From NCBI GenBank assembly GCA_964343835.1, contig CAYFKR010000001.1:1-64000 (forward strand): 64,000 nucleotides of DNA, in the 5' to 3' direction. Position numbers and translations under genes: made by a program. Origin of the DNA: CALEMW01 sp964343835. GTDB taxonomy: Bacteria > Krumholzibacteriota > Krumholzibacteriia > LZORAL124-64-63. The notes beneath the pieces are model-generated. The model ran no database searches. It saw nothing but the letters and a program-made list of their open reading frames with translations, and was not told the origin of the DNA. Numbering within the stretch: the first letter of the stretch is position 1; each line of letters opens with the position of its first letter. Shown in pieces: positions 49,646 through 58,090 of the stretch.

Positions 49646-50239
49646 ATGAAGACGATCGTGATGGTTGTGGTCGCCGTGGTTGTTGCGGTGGGTGGATACG
49701 GGTTTTTAAAGGTGAGGGCGGCGATGGCGGGGGAGATGCAGACGCCGAGTGCGGAGAGCGACGGGGTGCTGTGGGATCTCTCGGCGACGACGCTCGAGGG
49801 GGAGGACGTGTCGCTCGGGGACTGGGCGGGGCGCGTGGTGCTGGTGGTCAATGTGGCCAGCAAGTGCGGGCTGACGCCGCAGTACGAGGGGCTCGAAGCG
49901 CTCTACAAGAGCAAGAGCGACGACGGGCTGGTGATCCTGGGCTTCCCGTCCAACGACTTCCTGAAGCAGGAGCCCGGCACCGCCGAGGAGATCCGGGCCT
50001 TCTGCACCAGCGAATACGGGGTGACGTTCCCGCTCTTCGCCAAGGGGCCGGTCACCGGAGACGACATGGGGAAGGTCCACCGCTTCCTGACCGCCGGGGG
50101 GCTGGAGGAGCCCACGTGGAACTTCACCAAGTACCTGGTGGGGCGCGACGGCAGGGTGATCGCGCGGTTCTCGCCGAAGACGGCGCCGGATGACGCGGAG
50201 ATGCTGGCGGCGATCGACGACGCGTTGAAGGCGGAGTAG
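49646..50239 (+). CDS. glutathione peroxidase family protein (cysteine type), membrane-anchored or exported
   Basis: A 197-residue protein starting at 49646 with GGAGGTG upstream. It has an N-terminal hydrophobic segment (IVMVVVAVVVAVGGYGF). The peroxidatic Cys is in VVNVASKCGLTPQYEGLEAL, the resolving-type Cys in AFCTSEYGVTFPLF, and the catalytic Trp-Asn in WNFTKYLVGRDG. Cys-type members are usually thioredoxin-dependent. The membrane segment places the enzyme outside the cytoplasm, so a periplasmic thiol donor would be needed. Confidence 0.9.
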   Translation: MKTIVMVVVAVVVAVGGYGFLKVRAAMAGEMQTPSAESDGVLWDLSATTLEGEDVSLGDWAGRVVLVVNVASKCGLTPQYEGLEALYKSKSDDGLVILGFPSNDFLKQEPGTAEEIRAFCTSEYGVTFPLFAKGPVTGDDMGKVHRFLTAGGLEEPTWNFTKYLVGRDGRVIARFSPKTAPDDAEMLAAIDDALKAE

Positions 50240-50259
50240 GAAACACCCGGGTAACGATG

Positions 50260-50286
50260 AAGGGCCGCGGCGTAGCCTCGGCCCTT
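50260..50286. terminator. bidirectional terminator hairpin
   Basis: AAGGGCCGCGGC pairs with GCCTCGGCCCTT (11 of 12 pairs) around a 3-base loop, between the convergent genes ending at 50239 and 50302. Confidence 0.6.
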
Positions 50287-50301
50287 TCTCATGCCGTCTC
50301 C

Positions 50302-51060
50302 TCAGACCCCGCGCGGATGCGAGATCGTCACCGTCTTCTGGTCGGTGGGCCAGAGGATGATCTCGCCGACGTTGACGTGGGGCGGGCGCGAGGCGCTCCA
50401 GAGCACGGCGTCGGCCACGTCGTCGGGGGTTAGGGGCGGGAAGTTCTGATAGACGCCGTCGGCGCGCTCGGCGTCGCCGTGGAAGCGCACCAGGCTGAAC
50501 TCCGTCTCCACCATGCCCGGGTCCACGGTGGTGCAGCGCACGCGGGTGCCCTTGAGGTCGATGCGCAGGCCGGTGGTGATGGCGTGGACGGCGAACTTGG
50601 TGCCGCAGTACACGGCGCCGCCGGGGTACACGTCGTGGCCCGACACCGAACCGATGTTGATCACGTGGCCCCGATCGCGCTCCACCATGCCGGGCAGCAC
50701 CGCCCGGGTGACCCACAGCAGGCCCTTCACGTTGGTGTCGATCATCTCGTCCCAGTCCGTGTGCAGCCCCTCGTGGACGGGCTCCAGGCCGCGGCTCAGG
50801 CCGGCGTTGTTCACCAGCACGTCGATGGCGCGCCAGTCGTCGGGCAGGGCGGCCACGGCCGACTCCACGGCCTCGCGGTTGCGCACGTCCAGCTCGATCA
50901 GGTGGGTCGGCACGTCCAGCTCCGCGGCGAGGTCGGCCAGGCGGTCGGCGCGGCGGGCGGCGAGGATCAGGCGGGCGCCCTCGCGGGCGAAGGCGTGGGC
51001 GCAGGAGCGGCCGATGCCGGAGCTGGCGCCGGTGATCAGGACGGTGGTGTCGCGGAGCAT
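50302..51060 (-). CDS. short-chain dehydrogenase/reductase (YdfG-like)
   Basis: A 252-residue classical SDR: LITGASSGIGRSCAHAF (cofactor glycines), AARRADRL (suggesting NADP preference), VNNAGLSRGLEP, INIGSVSGHD with the catalytic Ser, and VYCGTKFAV with Tyr and Lys. The C-terminus (GEIILWPTDQ) resembles YdfG-type 3-hydroxy acid dehydrogenases that oxidise serine or related substrates. The ATG at 51060 is the family start. It lies 26 bases after the permease gene and may share its transcript. Confidence 0.9.
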   Translation of the reverse strand: MLRDTTVLITGASSGIGRSCAHAFAREGARLILAARRADRLADLAAELDVPTHLIELDVRNREAVESAVAALPDDWRAIDVLVNNAGLSRGLEPVHEGLHTDWDEMIDTNVKGLLWVTRAVLPGMVERDRGHVINIGSVSGHDVYPGGAVYCGTKFAVHAITTGLRIDLKGTRVRCTTVDPGMVETEFSLVRFHGDAERADGVYQNFPPLTPDDVADAVLWSASRPPHVNVGEIILWPTDQKTVTISHPRGV

Positions 51061-51086
51061 GGCGGGGGACCTTTCGGGGTTCGGGT

Positions 51087-52391
51087 TCAACCGTAGGGAT
51101 ACAGAACGAAGAACAACAACGCCAGCCCCCCCAGCACCCACATCCCCACCGGCACCTCCCGCGCCCGCCCGCCGGCCAGCTTGGCCAGGGGCCAGCACAG
51201 CAGTCCGGTGGCGAGGCCCAGGGCGAGGTTGAAGCTCAGGCCCGTGAACAGAACCGGGGCGGCGGCGGGGAGCAGCTCGGTGAGGTCGTCGGCGTCCAGG
51301 CGGCGCAGGGGCGCCAGCATGGTCATGCCCACCAGCACCAGGGCGGGGCCGTAGGCGTAGCCGGGCACGGCGCCGAAGGCCGGGGCGAAGAACAGGCACG
51401 ACAGGAAGAGCAGGGCGGTGACAACGCTGGTCAGGCCGGTGCGGCCGCCGGCCTCCACGCCCGCGGCCGACTCCAGGTAGGTGCCGCTGGTGGTGGTGCC
51501 CAGCACGGCGCCGGCGGTGGTGGCGGCGGCGTCGCAGAGCATGGGCTTGCCGATGTCGGGCAGCTCGCCCTTCTCGTCCAGCAGCCCGGCCCGCATCGAC
51601 ACCCCCAGCAGGGTGCCCATGGTGTCCACGAAGTCCATCAGGAACATGGTGGCCACCACCGGCAGGAAGCTCAGGGACAGGGCACCGCGGATGTCGAGGG
51701 CGCCGAGGACCGGCAGGACCGAAGGGGGCGCCGCGACCCAGCGCGCCGGGCGGTCGGAGACCCCGAAGGCCATGCCGGCCGCCGTGGTCGCGAGGATCGC
51801 GATCAGGATGGCCCCGGGCACGCGCCGGATCATCAGTCCGCCCATCAACAGCATGCCGCCCACCGCCAGCAGCGACGGCCCCGAGCCCAGGTCCCCCGGC
51901 AGCACGGGCGCCCCCGGCACTCCGGGCACCACGAGCCCCGCGCTGGAAAGCCCGATGAACGCCAGGAACACGCCGATGCCCGCCGCGAAGCCGATCTTCA
52001 GGCTGTCGGGGATGGCCCGCGCCAGGTGCGAGCGCACGCCGCTGAGCGTGAGCAGGATGAACAGCACGCCCGCCAGGAACACGCCGCCCAGGGCCTGCTG
52101 CCACGAGAAGCCCAGGGCCGCCACCACGCTGGTGGCCACGAACACGTTCTGGCCCATGTACGGGGCCACGGCGAAGGGGCGTCGGGCGTACAGGCCCATC
52201 AACGCGGTGCCCAGGAAGGCCGTGAGGATGGTGGCGGTCATGGCGGGACCGAAGGGCATGCCCGCCGACTCCAGGATCTTGGGGTTCACCACCACGACGT
52301 AGGCCATGGTGGCGAACGTGGTGGCGCCGGCGAGCAGTTCGCGGCGCGGGGTGGTGCGGTGGGCCTGCAGGTCGAAGATCCGGTCGAGCAT
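51087..52391 (-). CDS. NCS2 family purine/xanthine-type permease (AzgA-like)
   Basis: A 434-residue membrane protein with about 12-13 hydrophobic segments. The N-terminus FDLQAHRTTPRRELLAGATTF followed by AYVVVVNPKIL is the AzgA-subfamily opening. Substrate-site motifs are MGQNVF, FLMDFVDTMGTLLGV and AVLGTTTSGTYLESAAGV. The start at 52391 is chosen because the family begins there; an upstream in-frame Met at 52448 adds only proline-rich sequence. Members import adenine, guanine or hypoxanthine with protons. Confidence 0.9.
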   Translation of the reverse strand: MLDRIFDLQAHRTTPRRELLAGATTFATMAYVVVVNPKILESAGMPFGPAMTATILTAFLGTALMGLYARRPFAVAPYMGQNVFVATSVVAALGFSWQQALGGVFLAGVLFILLTLSGVRSHLARAIPDSLKIGFAAGIGVFLAFIGLSSAGLVVPGVPGAPVLPGDLGSGPSLLAVGGMLLMGGLMIRRVPGAILIAILATTAAGMAFGVSDRPARWVAAPPSVLPVLGALDIRGALSLSFLPVVATMFLMDFVDTMGTLLGVSMRAGLLDEKGELPDIGKPMLCDAAATTAGAVLGTTTSGTYLESAAGVEAGGRTGLTSVVTALLFLSCLFFAPAFGAVPGYAYGPALVLVGMTMLAPLRRLDADDLTELLPAAAPVLFTGLSFNLALGLATGLLCWPLAKLAGGRAREVPVGMWVLGGLALLFFVLYPYG

Positions 52392-52447
52392 GGCGTCCTC
52401 CTCGGGCCGAGGGTAGCGCGCGGGGGGATCACGGGCAAGGCGGGGCA

Positions 52448-52476
52448 TTGCGCCGGGCCGCGCCGCTCCCTAGAAT
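52448..52476 (+). promoter_or_regulatory. promoter of the small lipoprotein gene
   Basis: TTGCGC (52448-52453), 17 bases and TAGAAT (52471-52476), five of six -10 matches, with a short leader to 52504. Confidence 0.5.
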
Positions 52477-52503
52477 GATTCCGGAGATGACGAAAGGCGG
52501 ATC

Positions 52504-52959
52504 ATGAAACGTATCATCATCGCAGTGCTGGCTGCCCTCGCCATGCTGGGCGGCTGCAGCGAGGACGAGGAGTACGGCATCGTCAGGCCGCCTCCCACCA
52601 ACAACCCCATCAGCTCGGTCTGGGCCGGGCGCTACTACGGTACGGCGCGCCTCCAGACCGCCGACGGCCAGAACAGGCTCGAGGACGTGGAACTCCGCGT
52701 CACGGATCTGGGCGAGGACTGGGTCAAGGTCCGCATCTACTTCGAGCCGTCGTTCGTGCAGAGCGAACGCGGCTTCCACGAGGGCCAGGTCCTGAGCGTG
52801 ACGCGGTTCTACCTGGTCGATCTGCCCATCGACGGCATGCTCTACTCGGCCTCCCTCGACAAGTCGGGGCCCCGGATCACCGGCAGCATGCTGGCGGAGA
52901 CGCAGGGGCAGGTCGTGGAGTGGAGGATCACCGCCATCGACGTGGAGATGGGCGACTAG
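52504..52959 (+). CDS. small hypothetical lipoprotein
   Basis: A 151-residue protein with a signal peptide and lipobox LGGC (MKRIIIAVLAALAMLGGC). The mature part looks all-beta (WAGRYYGTARLQTADGQ, VELRVTDLGEDWVKVRIYF) and resembles no family I can name. It is followed by a bidirectional hairpin. Confidence 0.7.
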   Translation: MKRIIIAVLAALAMLGGCSEDEEYGIVRPPPTNNPISSVWAGRYYGTARLQTADGQNRLEDVELRVTDLGEDWVKVRIYFEPSFVQSERGFHEGQVLSVTRFYLVDLPIDGMLYSASLDKSGPRITGSMLAETQGQVVEWRITAIDVEMGD

Positions 52960-52982
52960 CACGCCCCGTCAGGGACAAGGGA

Positions 52983-53008
52983 AAGCCCCCCGGGTGACCG
53001 GGGGGCTT
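52983..53008. terminator. bidirectional terminator hairpin
   Basis: AAGCCCCCCGG pairs perfectly with CCGGGGGGCTT (11 bp) around the tetraloop GTGA, between convergent genes ending at 52959 and 53034. Confidence 0.8.
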
Positions 53009-53033
53009 CGTCGTGTACGCCGTGGCGGGTCGA

Positions 53034-53654
53034 TCAGCGGTACAGGGACTTCACTCCGCTCCAGCTCATCTCCTCGGCCGGCGTGGGCACGTCCAGATCG
53101 AGCTGGAAGGCCAGGTCGCCGAATTCGGATCCGATGGCCACCCAGGGACCGGCGTTGCCGCCCTCGCTCAGGTAGCGCAAGCCGCCGGCGTAATGGTCCT
53201 CGCCCTGCCAGTAGGCCAGGCGTCCCTGGCCGGTGCCCGCGGGGGCGCAGGTGACCAGGTAGTCGCCGGCCGCCAGGTCGATGCCCTGGGCCGTGAAGTC
53301 GAAGCTCACCCATTCGGCGCCCGTCTCGAACCCGATGGTGGTCATGGCCGTGCCCAGGGTCACGCCGATGCCGGGCATGCGCACGCTCGCGATCAGGATG
53401 TCGCCGGTACGCAGGGGAGGCGCCGAGTTGTAGGTCTGCCCATCGAGGACGAGCAGGAACTTCACCGTCTGCAGCACGCCGTCGCAGTCCAGGTGGACGG
53501 TCTGCCCCTCGCCGGCCACGAACCCGCCGGCGTTGATGCCGAGCCAGGCCTTGCCTCCGTTGTCGAGCACCTCGTGGTGCGACGGGCAGGACTGGGCGAG
53601 GGCCCCGGCGGCTCCCAGGGCCAGCATGGCGATGACGATGACGACGCGCTTCAT
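53034..53654 (-). CDS. small secreted protein with KSLYR C-terminal tail
   Basis: A 206-residue protein with a signal peptide (MKRVVIVIAMLALGAAGALA). The mature part is predicted beta-rich with paired Cys (SCPSHHE, HLDCDG, YLVTCAPAG). I do not recognise the fold; the pattern resembles a lectin-like or PPC-like sandwich. The C-terminus EEMSWSGVKSLYR matches that of the PPC protein at 6587 (ERVSAGGLKSLFR) although the two are otherwise unrelated. It probably carries the same localisation signal. Confidence 0.7.
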   Translation of the reverse strand: MKRVVIVIAMLALGAAGALAQSCPSHHEVLDNGGKAWLGINAGGFVAGEGQTVHLDCDGVLQTVKFLLVLDGQTYNSAPPLRTGDILIASVRMPGIGVTLGTAMTTIGFETGAEWVSFDFTAQGIDLAAGDYLVTCAPAGTGQGRLAYWQGEDHYAGGLRYLSEGGNAGPWVAIGSEFGDLAFQLDLDVPTPAEEMSWSGVKSLYR

Positions 53655-53780
53655 GATCGTTCCCCTCCGCGGGATGGCATTCCGACCGTCCCCGGGCCTC
53701 GGAGACGGTCATCCTGCACGATTCGGCGCGGAATCCGCGCCTCGGGGCCGAACCCTGCAACTTCCACGCCGGAAAGGAAG

Positions 53781-53807
53781 GCGCCCCGGCCGCGGGGGCC
53801 GGGGCGC
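53781..53807 (-). terminator. terminator of the S9 peptidase gene
   Basis: GCGCCCCGGCC pairs with GGCCGGGGCGC (11 bp) around a 5-base loop. On the minus strand it is followed by the pyrimidine-rich TTCCTTTCC, 26 bases after the peptidase stop. Confidence 0.65.
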
Positions 53808-53833
53808 TCATCGGGGGGCGGACCGGGGCCGGT

Positions 53834-55900
53834 TCAGTCGATCCAGCGGGTCAGCCAGTCCATGACCTCGTCGTGCCACTGGATGGAGTTGTGGGGCTTC
53901 AGGACCCAGTGGTTCTCGTCGGGGAAGTAGAGCAGACGGGCCGGCACGCCCAGGCGGCGCAGGGCCGTGAAGGTGCTCATGCCCTGGGTGTCGACCACGC
54001 GGTAGTCCAGGGCGCCGTGCACCACCAGGGTGGGCACGTGCCAGTTCTGGACGTACTCCACGGGATTGTGCTTGCCGAAGCCGGAGTCCTGCTCCCAGGG
54101 GCGTCCGCCGTGCTCCCACTCGGGGAACCAGAGCTCCTCGGTGTCATAGTAGGCCATGCGCTCGTCCAGGTTGCCGTCGTGGCAGACGAAGGCCTTGAAC
54201 AGCTTGCCGAAGGGCTGGCCGTGCATCCAGTTGATCATGTAGCCGCCGTAGCTGGCGCCGGCGGCCACCACGCGGTCGCCGTCCATCCAACCGTAGCGCT
54301 GCAGGGCCGCCGCCAGGCCCTTCTCCAGGTCCTCCAGGGGACGGTCGCCCCAGTGGTTGGTGATGGAGTCGGTGAAGTCCTGGCCGTAGCCGGTGGAGCC
54401 GTGGAAGTCGACGGCCACGGTGGCGAAGCCGGCGCCCACGTAGGCCTGGGGGTTCCAGCGGTAGTGGAAGTCGTTGCCGAAGCTGCCCTGGGGGCCGCCG
54501 TGGACCAGGAAGGCCACGGGCCAGGTGTGGCCGGCCTGGGCCTTGTCGTAGGTCCAGTCGTGGGGCTTCACGACGTACGCGTACACGGTCTCGCCGTTCC
54601 AGCCCTGGAAGCTGAACTGCTCGGGCTCGCCCATGAGGGTGGCCGCGAGCTTGTCGTCGTTGAAGCTGGTGAGGCGCTTCTCGCCCTTGCCGTTGGTCCC
54701 GACGGAGTAGAGCTCGTTGGGGCTGCGCAGGTGGTTCTTCATGTACCAGATGCGTTTGCCGTGGACCTGGAGGGAGCCGTTGTTGCCGTCGCGCACCAGC
54801 ATCCTGACCTTCCCGTCCTTCACGCGGATGGAGAAGATGGAGTTCTGGCCCAGGTAGTCGGCGTTGCAGATGATCTCCTTGCCGTCGGCGGACCAGTGCA
54901 GGCCGCGGGGGCTGAGCTTCAGGCCGTCGTGGACCAGGTCCAGGGTGCGGGTCTCGCCGTCGGGCCAGCCGCGGAGCTTCACGGCGAAGCGGTCGGCCTC
55001 GAAGCCGGCGCGGGCCATGGCCATCCAGGCCAGGGTCTTGCCGTCGGGGGAAAAGGCCGGGGCGGTGTCCCAGGCCGGGTTGTCCTCGGTCAGGCAGGAC
55101 CAGGCGCCGGAGCCGTCGGCGGACACGGCGTAGATGTCGTAGTCGGTGCTCCAGGCGGGCTCGCTGCCCGGCAGGATCTTGGCGGTGAACAGGATCTGTG
55201 CGCCGTCGGGGGAGACGGCCACCTCCTCCATGCCGCCCCAGGGATGGGTGGGGGCGTCGGCGTCGAGGTCGGGCATCAGGTCCACCGGGTCGCCGTCGGG
55301 GTTGCGGCCGTCGAGCAGGAACAGGTGGGTGCGCTTGCCGTCCTCCCAGTGGTCCCAGTGACGGAACATGAGCTCGTCGTAGACCATGCCGGTGGTCGGG
55401 TCGTCGGCCTTCTCGTCGTCGCGCTCGACGGTCTCCGCCGGCGTGGTGCCCGGATACACGTCCATGGTGAACAGGAACGAGTGCAGGTCGGGCACGATCT
55501 CCAGGTTGGAGACGTCCAGGGGCAGGTCGGTGACCTGGCTGGCCTCGCCGCCGCGGGGGTCGATGGTCCAGATCTGCGACGAACCGCTGCGGGTCGACAG
55601 GAAGAACAGGTTGCCGTTCAGGCACCAGCGGGGATTCCAGTCGCCGGCGGGGTCGGCGGTCAGGCGACGGGGTTCGCCGCCGTCGGAGCCGATGATCCAG
55701 ATGTCGGTGCGGCCGCGGTTGGCGTCGAGGTCGGTGGTGCGGACCGTGAAGGCCACGGTCTTGCCGTCGGGAGAGACCTGGGGATCGCCCAAGCGGTCCA
55801 TGGCCAGCATGTCGTGGACGGAGAAGGGGTGCGGGTCCTCGGCGAGGGCAGCACCGGCGGCCAGGGCGAGAAGGGCGCAGATCAGCAGCGGTCGACGCAC
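53834..55900 (-). CDS. secreted S9 family peptidase (prolyl oligopeptidase / dipeptidyl peptidase type)
   Basis: A 688-residue protein with a signal peptide (LLICALLALAAGAALA). Residues ~30-420 form a TolB/WD-like beta-propeller with repeated DP.VSPDGK-type motifs (GDPQVSPDGKTVAFTV, VAVSPDGAQILF, APAFSPDGKTLAWM). The C-terminal alpha/beta-hydrolase domain has the nucleophile in VVAAGASYGGYMINWM (GxSxGG), the Asp in LVVHGALDYRVVDTQG and the His in FPDENHWVLKP. It cleaves short peptides in the periplasm or outside. Confidence 0.93.
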   Translation of the reverse strand: MRRPLLICALLALAAGAALAEDPHPFSVHDMLAMDRLGDPQVSPDGKTVAFTVRTTDLDANRGRTDIWIIGSDGGEPRRLTADPAGDWNPRWCLNGNLFFLSTRSGSSQIWTIDPRGGEASQVTDLPLDVSNLEIVPDLHSFLFTMDVYPGTTPAETVERDDEKADDPTTGMVYDELMFRHWDHWEDGKRTHLFLLDGRNPDGDPVDLMPDLDADAPTHPWGGMEEVAVSPDGAQILFTAKILPGSEPAWSTDYDIYAVSADGSGAWSCLTEDNPAWDTAPAFSPDGKTLAWMAMARAGFEADRFAVKLRGWPDGETRTLDLVHDGLKLSPRGLHWSADGKEIICNADYLGQNSIFSIRVKDGKVRMLVRDGNNGSLQVHGKRIWYMKNHLRSPNELYSVGTNGKGEKRLTSFNDDKLAATLMGEPEQFSFQGWNGETVYAYVVKPHDWTYDKAQAGHTWPVAFLVHGGPQGSFGNDFHYRWNPQAYVGAGFATVAVDFHGSTGYGQDFTDSITNHWGDRPLEDLEKGLAAALQRYGWMDGDRVVAAGASYGGYMINWMHGQPFGKLFKAFVCHDGNLDERMAYYDTEELWFPEWEHGGRPWEQDSGFGKHNPVEYVQNWHVPTLVVHGALDYRVVDTQGMSTFTALRRLGVPARLLYFPDENHWVLKPHNSIQWHDEVMDWLTRWID

Positions 55901-55946
55901 GTCGGAGCCTCCAGGGAGGGGAGTCGGCGGTTCGGCGGACCCACGG

Positions 55947-55952
55947 AATATA
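55947..55952 (-). promoter_or_regulatory. possible -10 box for the S9 peptidase gene
   Basis: TATATT on the minus strand, 46 bases before the start at 55900. No convincing -35 box is found at the proper distance. Confidence 0.3.
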
Positions 55953-56012
55953 GCCGAAGGCGGGCCCGGAGGCTAGGGCTGGGGTTCCGTGCTATGGTGC
56001 GGCGGTCGGTCC

Positions 56013-56041
56013 TTGCGGTTGGCGGGGGCCGGGACGATATT
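56013..56041 (+). promoter_or_regulatory. promoter of the DUF1858/GTPase/ABC unit
   Basis: TTGCGG (56013-56018), 17 bases and GATATT (56036-56041). Transcription would start near 56048, inside the AT-rich repeat that follows. Confidence 0.4.
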
Positions 56042-56045
56042 GGTC

Positions 56046-56071
56046 CGGTAATCATTACTCTGCGGTAATGA
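56046..56071 (+). promoter_or_regulatory. operator-like repeated site GTAAT/ATTAC
   Basis: CGGTAATCA (56046-56054) and CGGTAATGA (56063-56071) are direct repeats 17 bases apart. The first is part of the 11-base palindrome GTAATCATTAC (56048-56058), giving three half-sites GTAAT, ATTAC and GTAAT. The block is AT-rich in a GC-rich genome and covers the predicted transcription start, as a repressor site would. Confidence 0.45.
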
Positions 56072-56093
56072 ATTGATGATTCCAGGAGGACCC

Positions 56094-57341
56094 ATGGCCC
56101 GGACCGCCCTCGCTCCCGACATGACCCTGCTCGCCGTGGCCGACGCCCACCCCGAGACGATCCCCGTCTTCGTGGACGCCGGTTTCCCCCACATGGCCGA
56201 CGCCGCCCAGCGTGAGCGCCTGGGCGGCCGCGTGACGGTGGCCCAGGCCGCCGCCGCCAAGGGGCTCGACACCGACGCCCTGCTGGCCGACCTCCGTGCC
56301 GCCGTGGAAGCCGAAGCCGGCGGCGTGGACCTGACCCTCGCCGTGGACGAGGAGAGCCGCATGTTCCCCGATGAGGGGGACGTGAAGGTGGCCGGCCTGC
56401 TGCCCTGCCCCGTCCGCATCCCCCTGCTCGAGGCCTTCGACGCCGCCGCGAAACGCGTGGAAGCCGCCCACGGCGTGAGCGTGGGCTACCGCATGGCCGC
56501 CGCCAGCGTGGGCATGGATGTGGTGGAGCGCGAGATGGCCCGCCTGAAGACCGAGGACGACCTGCCGGACGTGTTTCTGTCCGCCGGTTTCGAGGCCTTC
56601 TTCGACCACGAGAACCTGGGGCGCTTCAAGGACCGGGGCGTGTTCGTCGACCGCTCCTGGGATACGGTGAACACCGACTTCGACGGCCTCCAGCTCAAGG
56701 ATCCCGACGGCCACTTCACCATGATCGGCGTGGTGCCCGCCGTGTTCCTGGTGGACCTGCAGCGCCTCGACGAGGGCGAGCCCGTGCCCCGCTCCTGGGC
56801 CGACCTGCTGGACCCGCGCATGGAGCGCCGCGTGGCCTTGCCGGTGGGCGATTTCGACCTGTTCAACGGCATCCTGCTGACCATCTGGAAGCACTTCGGC
56901 GACGACGGTATCCGCGCCCTCTCGCGCAACCTCATGAAGTCGCTCCATCCGAGCCAGGCGGCGGGCCGCTTCAAGTCCAACGCCGATGACGCGCCCACCG
57001 TGTCGGTGATCCCCTACTTCTTCTCGCGGATGGCCAAGCTCAACCCGAAGGTGGAGATCGTGTGGCCGTCCGACGGCGCCGTGATCAGCCCCATCTTCAT
57101 GCTGGAGCGCAGCGTGAACGGACCGGCGGCGCGGGAACTGGCCGACGTGTTCCTGTCGCGGGATGCAGGGGAGATCCTGAGCCACAAGGGACTGTTCCCG
57201 TCGCTGCATCCGGATGTGGTGAACGAGCTGCCGGACCCGGCGCCGTGGCTGTGGCTGGGCTGGGACTTCGTGCGGGAACACGACCTGGGCGTCATGATTC
57301 CCCGGATGCTGGAGATCTTCAACGAAGGCGTGGACCAGTGA
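56094..57341 (+). CDS. cytosolic substrate-binding-protein-like protein with N-terminal DUF1858-like domain
   Basis: A 415-residue protein; AGGAGG precedes the ATG at 56094. There is no signal peptide, unusual for a substrate-binding protein. Residues ~9-70 resemble DUF1858 (MTLLAVADAHPETIPVFVDAGF ... RVTVAQAAAAKGLDTDALLADL) but lack its usual Cys. From ~95 a periplasmic-binding-protein type II fold is suggested: VAGLLPCPVRIPLLEAFDAA, LPDVFLSAGFEAFF, a middle VPAVFLVDLQRLD with SWADLLDPRMERRVALPVG, and PYFFSRMAKLNPKVEIVWPSDGAVISPIFM. It overlaps the GTPase gene by 4 bases (GTGA). It may bind a small ligand or metal complex inside the cell. Confidence 0.7.
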   Translation: MARTALAPDMTLLAVADAHPETIPVFVDAGFPHMADAAQRERLGGRVTVAQAAAAKGLDTDALLADLRAAVEAEAGGVDLTLAVDEESRMFPDEGDVKVAGLLPCPVRIPLLEAFDAAAKRVEAAHGVSVGYRMAAASVGMDVVEREMARLKTEDDLPDVFLSAGFEAFFDHENLGRFKDRGVFVDRSWDTVNTDFDGLQLKDPDGHFTMIGVVPAVFLVDLQRLDEGEPVPRSWADLLDPRMERRVALPVGDFDLFNGILLTIWKHFGDDGIRALSRNLMKSLHPSQAAGRFKSNADDAPTVSVIPYFFSRMAKLNPKVEIVWPSDGAVISPIFMLERSVNGPAARELADVFLSRDAGEILSHKGLFPSLHPDVVNELPDPAPWLWLGWDFVREHDLGVMIPRMLEIFNEGVDQ

Positions 57342-58090
57342 AGTTCGTCACAGTGAGCGGCCCCCCGTCGTCGGGCAAGACGTCGGTGATCCTCAAGACC
57401 CTCGAGCACGTGCGCGGCGAGGGGCGCAAGGTGGGCGTCGTGAAGTTCGACTGCCTGTCCACCTTCGACGACGACCTCTACCGCGCCCGGGGCATTCCCG
57501 TGCGCAAGGGCCTGTCGGGCGCGCTGTGTCCCGACCACTACTTCGTGAGCAACGTGGAGGAATGCGTGCAGTGGGGCCTGGGCGAGGGCCTGGACGTGCT
57601 GGTGAGCGAGAGCGCCGGGCTGTGCAACCGTTGCTCGCCCTACGTGCGCGACGTGCTGGCGGTGTGCGTGATCGACAACCTCTCGGGCATCGACACGCCG
57701 AAGAAGATCGGGCCCATGCTCAAATCGGCGGACATCGTGATCATCACCAAGGGCGACGTGGTGAGCCAGGCCGAGCGCGAGGTCTTCGCGGCGCGGGTGC
57801 ACGGCGTGAACCCCAAGGCCCGCGTGATGCACGTGAACGGCATCACCGGCCAGGGCAGCTTCGAGTTCTCGACCCTGTGGAACGTGGGCGACGACGTGGA
57901 CACCGTCGAGGGCCGCCGCCTGCGCTTCAGCATGCCCGCGGCCCTGTGCAGCTACTGCCTGGGCGAGACGCGCATCGGGGAGGCCTACCAGATGGGCAAC
58001 GTGCGCAAGATGGACCTGGGCGAGGGCCTCGAGGTGGACGCCGACCGCCAGCAGGGCGCGCCCCTGACCGACGGGGAGGACGCGCGATGA
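57338..58090 (+). CDS. G3E-type (HypB/UreG/CobW-like) GTPase with CxxC motifs
   Basis: A 250-residue protein with GTG start coupled to the previous stop. P-loop GPPSSGKTSV (about 6-15). The Walker B/switch region reads VLVSESAGLCNRCSPYV, comparable to the ENVGN/ESGGD stretch of HypB and UreG but carrying CNRC. The base-specificity motif is IITKGD instead of NKxD. Further thiols are in GALCPDHY and ALCSYCLGE near the C-terminus. G3E GTPases insert or deliver metals such as Ni, Co and Zn to enzymes; the Cys pairs suit metal or cluster binding. Target unknown. Overlaps the ABC gene (ATGA). Confidence 0.78.
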   Translation: MKFVTVSGPPSSGKTSVILKTLEHVRGEGRKVGVVKFDCLSTFDDDLYRARGIPVRKGLSGALCPDHYFVSNVEECVQWGLGEGLDVLVSESAGLCNRCSPYVRDVLAVCVIDNLSGIDTPKKIGPMLKSADIVIITKGDVVSQAEREVFAARVHGVNPKARVMHVNGITGQGSFEFSTLWNVGDDVDTVEGRRLRFSMPAALCSYCLGETRIGEAYQMGNVRKMDLGEGLEVDADRQQGAPLTDGEDAR

